This document shows positions 47,220-57,069 of a stretch of DNA of 64,000 nt, piece by piece. Numbering within the stretch: position 1 is the stretch's first letter; each line of letters begins with the position of its first letter. The DNA is taken from contig ONZQ02000022.1 of the NCBI GenBank assembly GCA_900312665.1, positions 205,061 to 269,060 of the forward strand, given 5' to 3'. A program made the position numbers and the translations under genes. The notes beneath the pieces were generated by a model. That model was given only the letters and a program-made list of their open reading frames with translations, was not told the DNA's origin and ran no database searches. The DNA is from Cephalotrichum gorgonifer. Taxonomy: Eukaryota > Ascomycota > Sordariomycetes > Microascales > Microascaceae.

Positions 47220-47517
47220 GCGGGGGCGGTTGTGGGGTTGCTCGTGGCTGTTCGGCAAATGTGGCACTCTGCGGGGTACAGACCAACCCAATTTGATGCC
47301 ATAATAGGGGAGGAAGTCAAGATATTGGAATAACTAGTACTCGCTTACTCCTGGCGCTGGGAGTTACCGAAATTTACTGTGTCATTCATCTGCTACGAGC
47401 GCTTGAAATCTCGTGCAAAATCCCATTCATCTACTACGAGCTTGCAATCTCCTGCAAAATCCCTTTCACCTGCTACTTACTAGCTTGAAACCTCGCGCAA
47501 GAAAAGTCTCACTCAAT

Positions 47518-48135
47518 ATGCGCAACGGGAAGAAGACTGTCCTTGTCATCAACGGTCCCAACCTGAACCTCCTCGGGACCCGCGAGCCCCATCTCTACGG
47601 ACATGAGACCCTGAAAGATGTTGAGTCTGCCGGTGCAAAGCAAGGCGAGGACCTCAATGCCAATGTCGATTTCTTCCAGAGGTATGTCTTCACAGCCGTT
47701 GGCCGCATTGCATGGACCTCTACGGACGAACTAACTCCGGACCCCAAAAAACTTAAAGTAACTGGGAGGGCGCAATCATCGACAGGATCCAGGAGGCAAG
47801 GGGCGATGGGACCGACGGCATAGTGATAAACCCCGGCGGCTTCACTCACACATCCGTCGCGATCCGCGACGCGCTGCTCGGCGTCTCAATCCCGTTCATT
47901 GAGCTGCACGTTGCAAACATACACGCCCGGGAGGACTGGCGCCACCACTCTTACTTCTCTGACAAGGCCAAGGCTATTATTGTGAGTCGTATCACGCGAA
48001 GTACTTCGGTCAATTAGATGTGTTTGGTTTAGCTACTGACTGTGCCATGGGAAGGTTGGGTGTGGAGCTGCTGGATATGAGTATGGGATTGCGCATGTGG
48101 TTAAGAAGTTCCCTGACAGAGAGAACGTCGCTTAA
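47518..48135 (+). CDS. type II (catabolic) 3-dehydroquinate dehydratase
   Basis: Interconverts 3-dehydroquinate and 3-dehydroshikimate; in fungi the type II enzyme serves quinate breakdown (qa-2/qutE). Three exons: 47518-47681, 47759-47981, 48055-48135; 155 residues, the usual length. Motifs: INGPNLNLLGTREPHLYG with the catalytic Arg and Tyr, then SNWEGAIIDRIQEARG, INPGGFTHTSVAIRDAL, and FIELHVANIHAREDWR with the catalytic His. The position normally His in QSNHEG is Trp here, next to the active site. Start chosen at ATG 47518, directly before the beta strand KKTVLVINGPN; an upstream open frame has no family likeness. No quinate dehydrogenase or dehydroshikimate dehydratase is in the window. 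Confidence 0.92.
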
Positions 48136-48781
48136 GGGAGGATCTTAGAATAGGAACAGGATTATTCCAAATGATATAATACCGTATTGGCATTCGGCAT
48201 GCACAGATGGTACTAAAAATACTTAGGAGTCTGTTTGCTACATATGTGTACTGGACTCCTGGGTCCTAGATAGGGGAACATATGAACTCTTCGGTCGAGT
48301 CGACCGCATGGGCCCACAATATCGTTCAAGTACTGACAGTCATCAGTTTAATACCCTGTTGCGCTATTCAGTAATAACATAATTACTTCCCTTGAGCGGA
48401 TTATAAGACCGGCCCCGCCCGTCTCCCGTGCCCCAGACCATCTTACCTGAACGGCACCGGGAACTATCGTGTAAGTACTAGAATGAGAGACATTCGCTTC
48501 GCCTCCTAGACAACTCTCGCGCAAGAGGGAGCAGAACCCAACTACTCCATACCGGCCCCACTCAATCACAGTACCCGCATACACCGGCTTTATATCGGCA
48601 CCGCCAACCCCGAGTAGCCGTCACAGCAGCTGATGGACTCGACGATTTCGAACTGGACGCTTCAGATTTGGAAGGAGACTTGAATACTCTATAAACACTT
48701 ATCATTGAGTTTAGATCTACGGCAGACCTTCTCTAACCTAGATATATGTGTACGCATATGGACGGTAGAAATTTCTATCAT
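48136..48781. other. intergenic region between convergent genes
   Basis: 3' flanks of the dehydroquinase and SDR genes. No gene and no TTGGGG/CCCCAA box were seen, in contrast to the neighbouring divergent promoters. Confidence 0.4.
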
Positions 48782-49730
48782 CTAGCTCGCCATCTGACCA
48801 CCATCTATGACAAGGACCTCCCCCGTGATATACTGACTCGCTGCACTACAAAGGAAGACAGCCGGCCCCGCGAAATCGGCCGGCGCGCCCCACCTCCCGG
48901 CAGGACACCGGGCGACTCGTGCAGCATACTGCTGAGGATCCGATCTCAAATCAGTGTTTCTACGGAAGGCAAAACGTTTCAGTATCCGCCAGAATAATCA
49001 TCAACTAAATGGGAGGAACAAAAACCTTACATGTCGGTAGCGATAGATCCGGGCGCGATGGCGTTGACCTGGATGTTATGCTTGGCCCACTCGTTGCTCA
49101 GCGCCTTCGTCACCTGCGTGACGGCGCCCTTGGAGGCGGCGTACGACACGACGCGGTTTCCACCGATGAAGGAGTTCAGGGAGGCGACGTTGAGGATTTT
49201 CCCTTGTCTTCGTGGGATCATGTGGCGGCCTGCTGCCTGGCATATGAAGAAGAGTGCTTTCAAGTTGACGTCGAGTATCTTTGGGTTGAGCCAGGAGTTA
49301 GTGATATTGGAGATCATCGTAGTATTTCCCGGGAATGGCCACTTACATTGTCCCAGTCTTCCTCCATAACGTCGACCGAATCCTTCCTCTGGAGCAAGCC
49401 GCCGCAGTTGACTAGCACGTCGATCCGACCGTCCATGGCTTCCAGAGCTCGGTCGAATATGAGCTTAGACTGCTGCATATCTCTCAAGTCGCACGGAAGA
49501 ACAACGACCCTCCGACCCAGCTTCCTGACTTGGTCGGCTGTCGCAGTGTTGGAAACATCGCGCTGCGCTAGGCATATGGAGGCACCCGCTTGAGCTAGCG
49601 CGACGGCCATGGCCGCGCCGATACCTCTTGAGCCGCCGGTGATCAACACATTCTTTCCCTGCAGGGAAAACAGGTCCATGGACGAGACATCGGGGGATTC
49701 TGCTGTTGCAGATGGAGGCAAGGAACCCAT
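48782..49730 (-). CDS. short-chain dehydrogenase/reductase (classical SDR, gluconate-dehydrogenase type)
   Basis: Three exons: 49730-49347, 49278-49031 and 48959-48782; 269 residues, normal for a classical SDR. Cofactor motif GGSRGIGAA (TGxxxGxG type), then LPCDLRD, VLVNCGG (NNAG equivalent), the catalytic serine in NVASLNSF, the YxxxK pair in VSYAASKGAVTQVTKAL, and VNAIAPGSIATD. The C-terminal exon gives PAGRWGAPADFAGPAVFLCS, AASQYITGEVLVIDGG. The pattern resembles 2-deoxy-D-gluconate 3-dehydrogenase (KduD)-like SDRs. It is divergent from the Jen1-type transporter across a promoter with five TTGGGG/CCCCAA boxes. Substrate probably a sugar acid or cyclic polyol (inference). Confidence 0.9.
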
Positions 49731-49918
49731 TGTTGGTTTTTTGGTCTGGTCGAGATTGACTTTGCCTGTTTACAGCCAATGGACGTCCGAATGAAAAGAA
49801 GACGAGTATGAAACTAAACAGCTATTATCGGATACTAAAATTTCCTGGTCATTCACATCAGCAACGGCGGGCGAGATATGCTTCCCATATTAGATACAAT
49901 CTTGCCCCTTCTACTGAG

Positions 49919-49993
49919 TTGGGGGAGAAATGTCCCCCAACTTGGGGGTCCACTTTTCCGAGGAGTGCCCCCAACCTTGGCGCGGTTTTGGGG
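49919..49993. promoter_or_regulatory. five alternating TTGGGG/CCCCAA boxes in the SDR - transporter divergent promoter
   Basis: TTGGGG at 49919, CCCCAA at 49935, TTGGGG at 49942, CCCCAA at 49969 and TTGGGG at 49988 alternate in orientation within 75 bp. The second and third form the perfect odd-centred palindrome CCCCCAACTTGGGGG (49934-49948), the inverted-repeat arrangement known for Adr1 sites. Located between start codons at 49730 and 50280. Confidence 0.55.
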
Positions 49994-50279
49994 GTACCAC
50001 CACTCTGCAGGGGGGAGAATGGGGACGGACCAGGGGGAGGTGGGGGATGAAGCTGCATCAGCCACTCCGAGGACCCCAAGCATCAAGGCAATGTCGAAAC
50101 GGCTCGTGTGGTTGAAGGAGATGATATAGCTACCGGTCGACGGATCCAAAATCCTCAATCCCGTTTCCCCCATCCTTCTGAAATCACAGTAGGAACTGTG
50201 AAGTTTCATTCTAAAGAGAATCTCCATATCTCGATACGACACTCCAACCTGAAAGACACAACTAGTAGGATACCCCAAA

Positions 50280-51813
50280 ATGGCTGTTGGCGCGTATCTA
50301 GCTAGCCGCTTCACCAACCTCAGTCCGCCGATGACACCGGCTGGGAACCCTTTCAGACAGCTAGGTCTGCTCAACCGAGAGCAATGGATGTTCTTTCTAG
50401 TAAGCTCAGGGCACATACATCATTTTCCCCCGGAGAGAGAGTCATGAAACTGAATGACGCGACAAGGTCGCTTGGTGCGGCTGGGTCTGGGACGCCTTCG
50501 ACTTCTTCACCGTCAGCCTGACGGTGACCCAGCTCGCTAAGGAATTCAACAAGTCCAACTCGGACATCACCTGGGGCATAACTCTTGTGCTCATGCTCCG
50601 ATCTGTCGGGTCTTTCCTCTTCGGCGTCTGGTCCGACCGCTCGGGCCGCAAGTGGCCCTTCATCTTCAACAACGTCCTCTTCATCGCCTTCGAGCTCGCC
50701 ACGGGCTTCTGCCAGACGTACGAGCAGTTCCTGGGGTGCCGCGCCCTCTTCGGGATCGCGATGGGCGGTCTATACGGAAATGCCGTTTCGACGGCGCTCG
50801 AGGACACCCCGGTTGAGGCGAGGGGTGTGCTATCGGGTATGTTCCAGGCAGGATATCCGGCGGGATATTTGCTGGCCACAGCATTCGCGAGGGCGCTGGT
50901 TGATACCACGCCCCACGGCTGGAGGCCGCTTTTCTGGTTCGGCGCCGCGCCACCGGTGCTGATTATTGCTTTCCGGATGATGTTACCGGAGAACCGGAGC
51001 TGGCGGGAGAGGGAGTCGGTGGCACTCACGCGGAACTCCACTTCGGTATTCCTACGAGAAGCAAAGGGTGTGATTATGACTCGTTGGCCCACGATTGTGT
51101 ACATGGTGGTTCTAATGGCTGGGTTCAACTTCATGGTAAGTGTGGGCCTTGCTTTTAAGGGCGAGGATAAGAAAGAACGCGCTTGCTAACAGCCAGATTC
51201 TTAGGCACATGGATCCCAGGACTTCTACCCCACGATGCTCATCAACCAGTACCAGTTTTCGCCTAACGACTTGACGATCGTTCAAGTCGTCGCCAATCTA
51301 GGCGCCATGTCCGGCGCCGTGGTCGTCGGCCACCTCTCTGAAATCTTTGGGAGACGCCTGACAATCATAGTCTCGTGCACCCTAGGAGGTGCCATCCTCT
51401 ATCCATACACCTTCGTCTCGACGAGGGCCGTCATGGCGTCGGCCTTCTTCCTCCAATTCTTCATGCAGGGCGCATTCGGCGTGGTGCCGACATACCTCAT
51501 CGAGCTGGCGCCGGACGCCCTGCGGGCCTCCATCGTGGGCACGGCTTACCAGCTTGGCAACCTCGCGTCGAGCCCCGCGGCCACCATCCAGGCATCCATC
51601 GGAGAGCGGTACTACCCGCTGGAGCCGACGGCGGCTGGCGTCTCGAGGTATAACTACGCCCTGGTTATCTGTGCCTTCCTTGGCGCTTGCTTTGCACTGG
51701 TTATTATTCTTGCGTTCCTGGGCCCAGAGAAGAAGGGCCGGGACTTGGCAAACACGGAGACAATGGACCTGGACGAGAAGGCAGAGAAGGCCGCCCACCA
51801 GGAGGAGGTATAA
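50280..51813 (+). CDS. Jen1-type MFS carboxylate:proton symporter
   Basis: Three exons: 50280-50399, 50467-51135 and 51205-51813; 465 residues, junctions in frame. Exon 1 gives the short hydrophilic N-terminus with NPFRQLGLLNREQWMFFL and the splice continues into VAWCGWVWDAFDFFTVSL (helix 1). Motif A-like GVWSDRSGRKWP, then ALFGIAMGGLYGN, follow. Exon 3 opens with AHGSQDFYPT after NFM, matching the Jen family signature N-x-x-S/T-H-x-S/T-Q-D-x-x-x-T except for Ala at the first S/T. Twelve helices are apparent and the C-terminus is acidic. Jen1 carries lactate, pyruvate or related acids; in this cluster it probably imports the acid that the neighbouring oxidoreductases process (inference). Confidence 0.88.
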
Positions 51814-52238
51814 GGTTCAGAAACAAGGTCACTGGAACTCAATGTTGCACTTTAGCTAGTTTATTGGACGTCCCACAGAATGAATAATGCCCCCGGGACA
51901 CGGTAGCAGGGAATTCACAACGCTATTCGTAATAGTTACGGTAAGAATCGAACGTGCCACCAAACAGTGCTATATCTAAACACCCCTTGAAGCTCTTGCT
52001 TCACGAGATTCAGACTGAAGCGTGGGGAAAGATTCGACTACAGTGTAGTGTAATTTGGGGCAAGAAGTGGGGAGCTTCTACGGCAAGTTGCCAACGGACC
52101 GCTGTCAGACTTACACACCATTGCAGCGTGATGGTACCCCAATCCGGTCGTTAGTGGGCCCGCAAGGGGATCCACCATATTGGGGGCGGGGGACAGGGGA
52201 GGTAAGGAAACTAACTTTCTGGGGTGCAGTGATTAGCT

Positions 52239-52907
52239 TTCCCCGCATAGAAGGGCAACACATACATCTCGGCGAGCATCTACCGACCGACATTTTAGCG
52301 ACGGGACCAAAGGGGCGCCCAAAGTAAGTCGCCCTATCCCTCTAGTTATACCCCCTGCGTAAGTCGTCTATTAAGGACTGTTAAACACACTTGAACCTAT
52401 CATGGGACTTCCCTTTGGCCATGTACTGCGCATATCACAGGTTTTAGGTGTAATGTGTAAACCAAGTTCTAGGAATCACAGTAACCAGTTCATGAGTTCC
52501 TACTCCGTATGTTTACCCCTACCCTACCATGTAAACTCTGGTGCCGCCCTGTTCAGTCAACACAACATGGCGAGGGTTATCGCCTGAGCGCCCATGTATT
52601 AGTCGGTTATTATCTGCCGACAATGGTCCTGTGATTTTGTCCATAGTTCCTCCGCTCCCCATGCGCTACAATCATGCATCAGGCTTCGGTGAGGAAAAAG
52701 CGTGCTGCAGCGGTGCGGGAGAGGCAATGGAAGCCTCCAATAATAACTAATCTCAAACCCCCTAGCACCACGAGGGACCTGATTGATGGCATTCTAACCT
52801 GAAGTGGAAAGGTACGTCTAGTAATCACACCAGTCAGTGCATAGAAGCGGGGCTTTCCCCGCAAGCTTGTTCCCACCACCACAGCCCCGGTTCATGTTTG
52901 CGGGGAA
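52239..52907. promoter_or_regulatory. three TTCCCCGCA boxes
   Basis: The nonamer TTCCCCGCA occurs at 52239-52247 and 52855-52863, and inverted at 52899-52907. Each includes GCGGGG, which fits the SYGGRG site of the carbon-catabolite repressor CreA. Repression by preferred carbon sources is a reasonable inference. Confidence 0.35.
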
Positions 52908-53034
52908 GTCCCCATATCATTCATATTGGAGCCCCCAACTTGTACTTAAAACACCCCCAACCCCCAACCCCTGCCCCCAAAACAAGAACATCAAGAACAC
53001 ATCCTCTCATACTTGTGACACTCGGAGCCCACTT

Positions 53035-53090
53035 CCGCGGAGCTAGTAAGCCTCTCCCAATCCCGCGGAGCTAGTAAGCCTCTCCCAATC
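53035..53090. repeat. 28-bp tandem direct repeat, two copies
   Basis: The unit starting CCGCGGAGCTAGTAAGCC and ending TCTCCCAATC is present twice head-to-tail (53035-53062 and 53063-53090) with no difference seen. It lies about 140-190 bp upstream of the regulator ATG. Confidence 0.85.
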
Positions 53091-53226
53091 TACGAAAGTG
53101 ACGTTGGTGGCCGCTATCCCCAAAGGCCATTCTACCCCCGCCGCCTTGACCCGGATGCGTCGGACTCGGTAGTGGAAATTCCTCCCCCAACTACGTTACC
53201 ACCCTGGCGCATACACTGTGGTACCG

Positions 53227-56200
53227 ATGATGGCCGATGTGGGGCCGTCTCCCATATCCCTAGCGTCGGGCCGGAGGAGGTCGAGGAGGGCGCGGCCGAT
53301 AGGGAGGCGATTCCAGTGCAGCTATAGCGGCTGTGGCAGGCTTTATTCTCGCGCCGAACATGTGGAGAGGCATGAGCTCAATCGTAAGACAGCGCCATCT
53401 TGTTGCCCATAACCCCAGCGATCGCGGGTTTTATATGCTGTTTCCTGAGCTTTTCTTCATGGCCCTGTGGTAACCTAAAACGTGGCCGTTAACGGTGATA
53501 AACAGACGCCCCGAAAGAGCTGTTTCTCTGCCCTGTCGAGGGATGCACATTGTCCTTCGTGCGGCGGGACCTCTATCTTCGTCATAAGACGAGGCACGAA
53601 CAACAAGCAGAGAGTCCGAATCACCAGTTCCACGCGACACCCCCCCTTTCCGCCTCTACATCTGCTCCAGATCATACCCGTGACGAAACCACGTCCGCCA
53701 TTCCTCCCCAGCTCGACACCTTTGGAGTACCCCCCGAAACGAACGGGATAGGAGACACCACCATCCCCCAAAGCCAGCCCTACAATGGCGTATCCTCAAG
53801 ATTTATGCCGGCGCCATCCCACTCTGGAGATGTGCCTGATACACCAAGGTGGTCCTATGCTCAACAAGCGCCCGTAACCCTGCCACTTCCAGCGGCAGGA
53901 AACGCGGCCACCAACCCTCTCGCCCCCTTCGGCTCACAGACAGAGTTGCCAAACACGGTGCTCGAATGCGAGCCGATGGGACCGTCACCTTCAAGCACTG
54001 AGGAGCTTACAGCCTGGTTATTTGGCGGCCAAACCGATGTACAGGGCCAGCCGATATTTTCCGATCTAGGCCTAAACGCGGAACCCTATATGGACGGCGG
54101 GTTCCAGAACTTTCAGATGGATCATCCCGTCCATATCCAATCCAGCACCACTGCTAATAATATCAACACCAATCAGTCTGACTATTCGACCACGGGAAGA
54201 AGCACATCGGAAAACGCCGATCTAAGTAATGGAGGATTGACTGCAGAGAGGTGGCTGCAGCTTAGGACACTCATCATCGAAAAGCTAATGGACAGCGGAT
54301 ACGACTCCGAGGATGAGCTGCAAAGGGACCTGAATACGGACGAAGAAGCAGAGGATGCAGTGAGCGCTGCCTCAATGCAGGCCTACCTCGACGCGTACTG
54401 GAAGTTCTTCCACGAGTACCTCCCAATTCTCCACCCAGCAACTTTCTCCCCGGAAACCGCCCACAGCTACCTCGTGGTCGGCGTTCTGATCCTCGGGTCC
54501 TCCATGCTCGCGCGGCAGCGCGGCTCCGCGGGCCCCGCTCTGAAATCCGCCAATGTCATCGCGTGGAACCTGCGCGGACGCGTCCTGACGCACGCAGACG
54601 CCGGCCCGCCGAGCAGACTCTGGGTCCTCCAGACGCTCCTCCTCCTTGAGGTGTACGACAAGCTCCTGGGGACCAGCGCACTACACGAGCGCGCACTGGT
54701 ATACTATCCCACCACCCTGAATCTGATGCGCCGCAGCAGCACCCTATTCGGCAGACAGGTTTCTAGAGTTCGCCCTGGGGCCCATCGCCGCCGCGCCGCA
54801 GAAGGGGAGGAAGGGGGGTCCACAACCGCCTCACGCGTGCGACCGGATTCAGAGATGAGCGTGGGCTTCTTCGCGCCCAGGCGACCGTCAACCCCGCCGC
54901 CGGAGATATGGTGGGAGCAGTGGATCATGCAGGAAGCCATCCGCCGCGCGGCCTTCGCGGCCTTCGTGCTCGACATCACGCACTCCGTCATGTTCGGGCA
55001 CCCACAGACGCTGGTGTTTCACGAGATCCACCTCTACCTCCCCTGCGACCGCATCCTCTGGTCGTCCAGGTCCGCGGGGGAGGTGGGTGCCGTCGAGTCC
55101 AGCCTGTATGCTAACGGCGTCAAGCCCATCTCCTTCCTCGACGGCCTGAGGAAGATGGTCCGGTGCGAGCCGTGCCGGACGAACCCGTTTGGGTCACTGA
55201 TACTCCTCTCCGGGCTGTTGTCTATTATCGGGCACATGCAGCAGCGGGACCTCTTGACATCTAGCCTGAACAACAACCTTGAATCCGACTCGGCCCCGGA
55301 GAAGTGGCAGCCGAAGCTGAGTAAGGCTCTAATGTGGTGGAAAAAGGAGTACGACGGGCACCTGAAGGATCTGAGGGGGGCAGTCCTCGACTGGCAGAAG
55401 TACGCGCTCACGGGAGAGAGTAGGCGTGGTTGGGGATGCGACGTGGCGTCGGGTCTCATATCCTACCACCTGGGGCATATCAGCATATATATTACGATGC
55501 CGGAGCTGGGCGTCTCGACCGGGGCGAGCACGATACTCGGCCGGCCGGTATCACCATTCGAGAAGAGGACGATCAGAGACAAGGTTAAGCACTGGGCTGC
55601 ATCTCCCGGCTCAGTAGATGCAGTCTATCACGCGTTAGAGCTGATACGCTTCATATTGTTCCCGACACCATTGGTACGGGGCAAGGCGAACGACCCACAG
55701 CAGGCTCAAGGATCTTGGGAAACTGCCGATGATGGCGATATAGCACAGAATTATGAAGCATCCTACGACAAGCTTCCCAATCGAAGCTGGGCCTTGTATT
55801 TTGCCACAATGGTGCTCTGGGCCTATGGATTTAACAAGGACGGCCCGCTCGAACCTTTCCCGTACGAGCTAGGATACCCACCCGATTCGACGACTTCCTA
55901 TGAATCGCGTAACGCAATTCACAGCCGATGCCAGAATAGTATAGAGAACGTCTCATCCCAATCTTCGGTGTCTGAAAACGACGAGACTCAGCCGGGGTTA
56001 AGCTCACCGCCCCGGACACTGGAGTCCCTTCGCTACCAGGACATGCAGGTGTATTTGAAGACAATGACTCCACCATCGGTCGCGTCGCCGCAGGAACTGG
56101 GCCGGCACCTACAGGGTCTGGACAGTGGGCGGAACAGAGTCATAGGGCTCCTTGGCATGGTAGACCACGCTCTCTCGGGCGCAGACTGGGAGCTTCTGGA

Positions 56201-56261
56201 CGAGGCGAGGCAGCGATTAAGGAGTTCGGCTGCCATGCTCAAGTTTGAAGGGGTAAATTAA
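53227..56261 (+). CDS. C2H2 zinc-finger transcription factor with fungal-specific TF domain, Adr1-like fingers
   Basis: Two exons, 53227-53383 and 53506-56261; 970 residues. Two C-x4-C-x12-H-x3-H fingers: Cys31, Cys36, His49, His53 and Cys61, Cys66, His79, His83. The His53 codon is split by the intron (C then AC), and splicing creates the last zinc ligand. Finger helices read SRAEHVERH and VRRDLYLRH, like the RxEHxxR and RRDLxxR helices of yeast Adr1. A basic stretch (RRRSRRARPIGRR) precedes them as a likely nuclear signal. After a Ser/Pro/Asn-rich linker, the fungal transcription-factor domain begins near FFHEYLPILHPATF and extends through SSMLARQRG, VLQTLLLLEVYDKLLG and later helices. ATG 53230 is an alternative start. 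It is adjacent to the catabolic cluster and probably regulates it. Confidence 0.9.
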
Positions 56262-57069
56262 CGTCCCGATGTGTATGATTCAGACATTGTGTGTCTAGGG
56301 CTTACCAGATGGGCCTACCTGTGGAATAGTTTGTGCTAAGAAATAATCAAATGAGAAGACTGGGGTAATATCAGATAGTTAAGTTTGAATGCGAGGATGG
56401 AGACGTGAGTTACTCAGGCATTCCGTCGAAGGCTTCCTAGCTCTTCATAGGATACTCCAATTGCGGGCACTTCTACTTCAAGAAAACCGTGTTCCTGATG
56501 AAACTCTATGGACTATAGCTCGTACTCTCTCCCGTCCCCGTATCAAGGCCAGAGTATCGTGACAAGATCGGTTGGAAGAGGTTAGGAAAACCGCCCCATT
56601 ATGGATGACCGCGGTTGATCGAACTGGCTCGACCGACGATTGGATGAACGAAAACCAGCTAGGTCCTTGGGATATTGGCTTGGAGAATGAAATATCATAC
56701 CGCGTGTGTAACACCCGACTTTCTAAGCACAAATGTATGTCCCCGCGCGTCTTGGAGAGATTTCATTGACTTGGGTTTGGACTTACCCAACAAGACTCTA
56801 CTATCCAGCACAATACAAGTATGAGGCCTCCGTGCATGACCGAGCATATGGTACTGGCTGTAGTTAGGATTGGGCGCTTAGGAAAAACCGGCTATTTCAG
56901 CTCGAGCAAACCCCGCACGCAATCACAATCCAGAGGGCCTTTCTGCCTTGGGAGTTTCTATCCCTTCTCACCAGTATTCATACCGGCTCACGAGCAGGAA
57001 ACCCCGTCATACCTTCGCAGAATTTCTAGATTATCCAACTCAAATCCCGTTTCCAAAGATAACACAACA
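56262..57069. other. intergenic region, no supported gene
   Basis: 3' flank of the regulator and 5' flank of the broken NACHT-WD40 gene; no TTGGGG/CCCCAA box noted. Confidence 0.4.

Larger units (their letters stand above)
52055..53190. promoter_or_regulatory. nine or more TTGGGG/CCCCAA boxes upstream of the C2H2 regulator
   Basis: Boxes start at 52055 (TTGGGG), 52137 (CCCCAA), 52180 (TTGGGG), 52933, 52955, 52962, 52975, 53118 and 53185 (all CCCCAA). Those from 52933 on cluster within about 260 bp, ending some 40 bp before the ATG. This suggests autoregulation if the regulator binds TTGGGG; binding is inferred. Confidence 0.45.
51814..53226. other. intergenic region upstream of the C2H2 regulator
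   Basis: About 1.4 kb with no supported gene. It contains many TTGGGG/CCCCAA boxes, three TTCCCCGCA boxes and a 28-bp tandem duplication, listed separately. Confidence 0.5.

Noticed and set aside
49853..50416. 187-codon minus-strand open frame
   Set aside because: It overlaps exon 1 of the Jen1-type transporter and the shared promoter, and has no domain.
51382..51859. Frames of 138 and 156 codons on both strands
   Set aside because: Shadows of exon 3 of the Jen1-type transporter, which has clear transmembrane and signature motifs in its own frame.
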